Assembly: GCA_003157575.1 (NCBI GenBank)
Contig: PMKA01000227.1
Span: 2,193 to 10,598 of the forward strand
Direction of reading: 5' to 3'
Source of the DNA: Opitutia bacterium
Lineage (GTDB): Bacteria > Verrucomicrobiota > Verrucomicrobiia > Opitutales > Opitutaceae
DNA length: 8,406 nucleotides
The position numbers and the translations under genes were made by a program. The first letter of the stretch is position 1; each line of letters starts with the position of its first letter. This document shows positions 5,560 through 8,406 of this stretch, in pieces. The notes beneath the pieces were generated by a model that was not told where the DNA came from, did no database searches, and was given only the letters and a program-made list of their open reading frames with translations.

Positions 5560-6939
5560 TCAGGCCGGTTTTCCCTTGTCGGCACGAGCGTCTGCCGGCG
5601 TGTCTTGGGACGCTTCGGCCGCCCGCTTGCGTTCGCTCAGGTCCTGGCAGAATGCAATGAACCGGCCCCGGTTGGGGATGTAGGTGACGTTGAATTCAAG
5701 ATCGATCAGCCGGCCGTCCTTGGCGCGATGCCGGGTTTCGAAGCGGCCGCCGCCGTCGCGCCGCATCTGCTGCAGATGATGTTTCACCTGTTCCTGCGTC
5801 TCGTTTCCCTCGATGTCATGGATCCGCCGGCCCAGCAGCTCCATCCGCGTGTAGCCGAGCAGCCGGCAGTACACGCGGTTCGCGTCCACGATGTGCAGGT
5901 GTTCGTCCGCCTCGATGACGCCGTCGAAGGCGGTGCTGAACAGCGCCCGGTAGGTCTCCGCCTGTTCCGCCAGCGCCTCCCCCATCCGCTTCTGCTCGGT
6001 GATGTCGCGCGAGATTCCGACCATGCCGGTGATGTTGCCCCTGGCATCGCGCAGGGGAACCTTTGTGGTCGACGCCCACGTCACGTGCCCGTCGGGCCAG
6101 GTCTCCTTCTCCTCGATGCCGACAAGCGTTGAACCCGTGCTCATGATGCGTTGCTCGTCATCGAACGCCTGCCGGGCGTGCTCCTCGGTGAAGAAATCGA
6201 AGTCCGTCCTGCCGATCGCCTGCGCGGGATCGCGCAGTCCGAAGAGTTTCGCCAGCGTGTCGTTGATGCGGATAAAACGACTCTGCCGGTCCTTGAAGTA
6301 GATGTCGTCGGGAATCGCGCCCGCCAGGCTCCGGAAAAGGACCTGCTCATGCCGCAGCGCCTCCTCCATCCGCCGGTGGGCGGTGACGTCCTCGACCACC
6401 GCGCGGCATTCCCGCTTGTCGGGCGACAGCGCGGCCACGATCTGCACAAACACACCGGGGCCGTCTTTTCCCGCCATCGCCACCGCGCAGGTCTGCCTGT
6501 CCTCCGTCGCAAATGTCTGCTTCAGGAAGGATTCAAAAACCGGCCGGTCGGCCTCGGCGACATATGCGCCGAAGAGGGTACCCTTCAGCGCGGCGGACTC
6601 AAGGGACAGCAGGCTCGCGCCGGCCCGGTTCGCCTGGATGATCGCGCCGTCCGGTTCCAGCGAGAAATAGCCGACGGGGGCGAAATCGAAGAGATCGCAG
6701 CTGCGGCGGCCCAGCCTCTCCATCTCGGCCCGCGAAGCCCGCAGTTCCTCGTTTTGGATTTCCAGCTCCATCAGGCGGACCCTGAGTTCGTGCAGAAGGC
6801 CGGCCTCTCCGGCGTTCGCGGGCGCGCCCTCCTCCTGCTCCTTCAGGCGGGCCTCCGTCCTGCTGCGGAGATCAGTCTGCGGACCGCCAGAACCATGGGT
6901 TTCGGGGCACTGAGCATCAGGTCCTGTTGGTTCCTTCAT
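5560..6939 (-). CDS. Triple-PAS sensory protein without an output domain
   Basis: This is a 459-residue soluble protein. A polar N-terminus leads to a short coiled coil (about 47-78, LHELRVRLMELEIQNEELR), a leader often seen before PAS domains in sensor proteins. Three PAS domains follow: PAS1 at about 81-187 (FDFAPVGYFSLEPDG), PAS2 at about 202-316 (IPDDIYFKDRQSRFIRIN ... TDFDFFTEEHA ... WPDGHVTW ... GISRDITEQKR, PAS_4-like), and PAS3 at about 330-438 (FSTAFDGVIEADE ... LLGYTRMELLG ... CQDLSERKRAAEA). PAS2 and PAS3 end in the D(I/L)(T/S)E.KR linker that normally feeds a kinase or GGDEF domain. Here only about 20 polar residues follow before TGA, so no histidine kinase, cyclase or DNA-binding domain is present. 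It may signal by binding a partner, or be a truncated sensor. ATG 6939 has no clear SD. The hydrolase gene starts about 118 bp downstream on the same strand. Confidence 0.88.
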   Translation of the reverse strand: MKEPTGPDAQCPETHGSGGPQTDLRSRTEARLKEQEEGAPANAGEAGLLHELRVRLMELEIQNEELRASRAEMERLGRRSCDLFDFAPVGYFSLEPDGAIIQANRAGASLLSLESAALKGTLFGAYVAEADRPVFESFLKQTFATEDRQTCAVAMAGKDGPGVFVQIVAALSPDKRECRAVVEDVTAHRRMEEALRHEQVLFRSLAGAIPDDIYFKDRQSRFIRINDTLAKLFGLRDPAQAIGRTDFDFFTEEHARQAFDDEQRIMSTGSTLVGIEEKETWPDGHVTWASTTKVPLRDARGNITGMVGISRDITEQKRMGEALAEQAETYRALFSTAFDGVIEADEHLHIVDANRVYCRLLGYTRMELLGRRIHDIEGNETQEQVKHHLQQMRRDGGGRFETRHRAKDGRLIDLEFNVTYIPNRGRFIAFCQDLSERKRAAEASQDTPADARADKGKPA

Positions 6940-6955
6940 GTTCGATCGGATGAGT

Positions 6956-7075
6956 CTAGGTGGATTTTGTCGGAGGGCAACTCCGCCGGGTTGTGGAGAT
7001 GACGGCGACAGAGGAGATGATGACCGCCGCTGCGACGAGCGTCCGCCCCGTGATCGGCTCGCCGAGAATCAGGCG
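6956..7075 (-). pseudogene. Orphan C-terminal fragment of an EamA/DMT-family transporter
   Basis: Between the MocR stop and the PAS gene, the minus strand encodes, ending at TAG 6958-6956, a 39-residue peptide starting R-L-I and continuing LGEPITGRTL, then VAAAVIISSVAVIS, then a basic tail TTRRS. This is the typical last segment of EamA (drug/metabolite transporter) permeases: the LGEP motif followed by the final membrane helix and a short basic end. No start codon lies in this frame within the gap. The frame upstream runs out of phase into the MocR coding region and shows no transporter-like sequence there. The remaining 260 or so residues are missing. I read it as a relic left by deletion or replacement. 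EamA-type transporters are often encoded beside MocR regulators, which fits the location. Confidence 0.7.
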
Positions 7076-7076
7076 C

Positions 7077-8406
7077 CTACAATTGCATTTTCGCCAGGTC
7101 GCCCACGGTTTTCAGCGCCGCGTCGACCTCGTCTGTCCAGGGCAGGGCGCAATTCATGCGGAGACAGTTGCGGTAGCGATCCTTGACGGAGAACAGCGGC
7201 CCCGGGGCGATGTTGATGCGATGGCGGAGCGCGTCGGCATGGAGTTTCAGCGTGTCGACGCCGGCGGGAAGTTCCAGCCACAGGAGCATGCTTCCCTGGG
7301 GGCGGCTGAAGCGCGTGCCCTCGGGAAAATGGCGGACGATGGCCTGTGAAAAGAGGTGCATGAGGTTCTGGTAGGCGTGGCGGATCGAACGCAGGTGATG
7401 ATCGTAGCCGCCGTCGCGCAGGAAATCCGTGGTGACCTTTTGCAGCAGCATGGGGGTGCTGATCGTGTTCGTGAATTTCAGCTGGCGCACGCGTTCGAAC
7501 TGGCGCCCCGGTGCCGCCCAGCCGATCCGGAAGCCGGGGGCCAGCGTCTTGCCGAAGGAGGAGCAGAGCATGACGAGCCCCTCGGTGTCCCATGCCTTCA
7601 GGGGCCTCGGCCGGCGTTCGAAGAACTGCAGGTCGCCGTAGATGTCGTCCTCAATCGCGGGTACGCCATGGTCGGCGAGGAGGCGGTACAGGCGTTCCTT
7701 CTTCGCGTCCGGCATGCAGGAGCCGAGCGGATTCTGGAAGCTCGGCATGACCAGGACGACCTTGATGTCGTTCTGCTCGAGGGCGGAGCCCAGGGCGTCC
7801 AGGCAGATTCCCTCGCGGGGATCGGTGGGGATTTCCAGCGCCTTGAGGTTCAGGCTCTGGATGATGTCGAGAAAACCGAAGTAGGCGGGCGTCTCGAGCG
7901 CGACGATGTCTCCCGGGCGCGTGACGGCGCGCAGGCAGAGATTGACGGCCTCGGTGCAGCCGACGGTGACGACCAGCTCGCGGTGGTCGATCGGCGCGCC
8001 GGCGAGAAGATAGCGGCGCGCGATCTCGCGGGACAGCGACTCATGGGCCCAGCTCATGGTGTATCTGCCGACGATCATGGGATCGCTCCGGGTGACGGAC
8101 GAAAGCAGTCGCGCGAGCTTCCGGGTGGGGAACAGCGACGGGTGCGGACAGGCGGTGGCAAACGGAACATAGTCAGCGTCCAGCGCGAGCTCCCGGACGC
8201 GCGCGGCCAGGTCGCTCGCGCCCACGTAGGCGGGCCGCGCCATGGGCCGCGCGATGCGCGGCTGCGGCGCGGTGAGCAGGAGGTGGGGGCGGACGTAATA
8301 GCCGCTTTGCGGCCGGGCCTCGATGTAGCCGCGGTTTTCAAGCACGGCGTAGGCCTGCAGAACGGTCGAGATGCTCACCCCCCGCTGGAGCGACATGCGC
8401 CGCACC
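7077..8406 (-). CDS. MocR-type regulator: GntR winged helix + PLP aminotransferase fold (5' partial)
   Basis: At least 443 residues are in view. The start lies beyond the right edge, because the frame stays open to the last codon and the visible part begins inside the DNA-binding domain. The winged-helix end is clear: RGVSISTVLQAYAVLENRG then RPQSGYYVRP (about residues 8-40). After a linker comes a full fold-type I aminotransferase domain: MSWAHESLSREIARRYL (117-133), VTVGCTEAVNLCLR (147-159), PSFQNPLGSCMPDAKK (221-236, N225 for PLP), EDDIYGDL (252-259, Asp and Tyr for PLP), SSFGKTLAPGFRIGW (282-296, K286 as the PLP Schiff-base lysine) and NCLRMNCALPW (413-423, substrate carboxylate Arg). It most resembles the YdcR/YjiR branch of MocR regulators, which sense amino-acid-like effectors. 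The target is unknown. The C-terminus looks intact (DLAKMQL). An EamA remnant follows directly, and the transporter may have been its former target. Confidence 0.93.
   Translation of the reverse strand, partial: VRRMSLQRGVSISTVLQAYAVLENRGYIEARPQSGYYVRPHLLLTAPQPRIARPMARPAYVGASDLAARVRELALDADYVPFATACPHPSLFPTRKLARLLSSVTRSDPMIVGRYTMSWAHESLSREIARRYLLAGAPIDHRELVVTVGCTEAVNLCLRAVTRPGDIVALETPAYFGFLDIIQSLNLKALEIPTDPREGICLDALGSALEQNDIKVVLVMPSFQNPLGSCMPDAKKERLYRLLADHGVPAIEDDIYGDLQFFERRPRPLKAWDTEGLVMLCSSFGKTLAPGFRIGWAAPGRQFERVRQLKFTNTISTPMLLQKVTTDFLRDGGYDHHLRSIRHAYQNLMHLFSQAIVRHFPEGTRFSRPQGSMLLWLELPAGVDTLKLHADALRHRINIAPGPLFSVKDRYRNCLRMNCALPWTDEVDAALKTVGDLAKMQL

Noticed and set aside
5541..5562. T6 run on the minus strand just after the PAS stop, possible terminator
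   Set aside because: Only a short mismatched stem precedes it (CTG...CAG with few further pairs), so read-through into the hydrolase gene is just as likely.
5557..6132. Plus-strand frame of about 191 residues opposite the PAS gene
   Set aside because: It is antisense to clear PAS domains, shows no family motif and is explained by high GC.

Overview
The window looks like a piece of a GC-rich chromosome from Verrucomicrobiota, most likely Opitutaceae. The hints are a duplicated 'orphan' MacB/FtsX-like permease, a small two-helix membrane protein of a type I associate with this group, a triple-PAS protein with the 'LHEL..ELEIQNEELR' leader, and poor Shine-Dalgarno sites at several starts. No rRNA or marker gene is present, so this placement is inference.

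Left edge (1-504): this part is visibly AT-richer and looks like mobile DNA. It reads as the end of an integron gene-cassette array. A core site GTTCGGC (31-37) is followed 12 bp later by the ATG of a two-helix membrane protein gene (50-283). Just after that gene lies a roughly 99-bp attC-like element (291-389). Its first box, GCCGAAC, is the exact reverse complement of the upstream core, as expected for the two ends of one cassette. A second core, GTTCGAC, is followed at once by another ATG (400), but that reading frame stops after 16 codons, so the second cassette appears broken. A short CTAACCC heptamer tract then leads into ordinary chromosome.

Plus-strand block (505-3826): a small conserved membrane protein (505-831), an 8-helix ADOP-type permease without a partner ATPase in view (921-3314), and a small HXXEE-like membrane protein (3416-3826). 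A 13-bp direct repeat sits between the last two.

Minus-strand block (8406-3871), in transcription order: a MocR-type regulator (GntR winged helix plus PLP aminotransferase fold) that enters from outside the window; a 40-residue orphan C-terminus of an EamA/DMT transporter jammed against its stop codon; a PAS-PAS-PAS protein with no output domain; and an exported Glycoamylase/GH144-like glycoside hydrolase. The block ends at a good intrinsic terminator in the convergent gap at 3871-3897. The PAS protein and the hydrolase may be co-transcribed, since the gap is about 118 bp, but nothing proves a functional link.

No tRNA, rRNA, CRISPR array or insertion sequence was recognised. No stretch above 300 bp lacks a gene. 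The most notable items are the candidate integron cassette and the decayed EamA transporter next to a MocR regulator, a regulator type often linked to such transporters.
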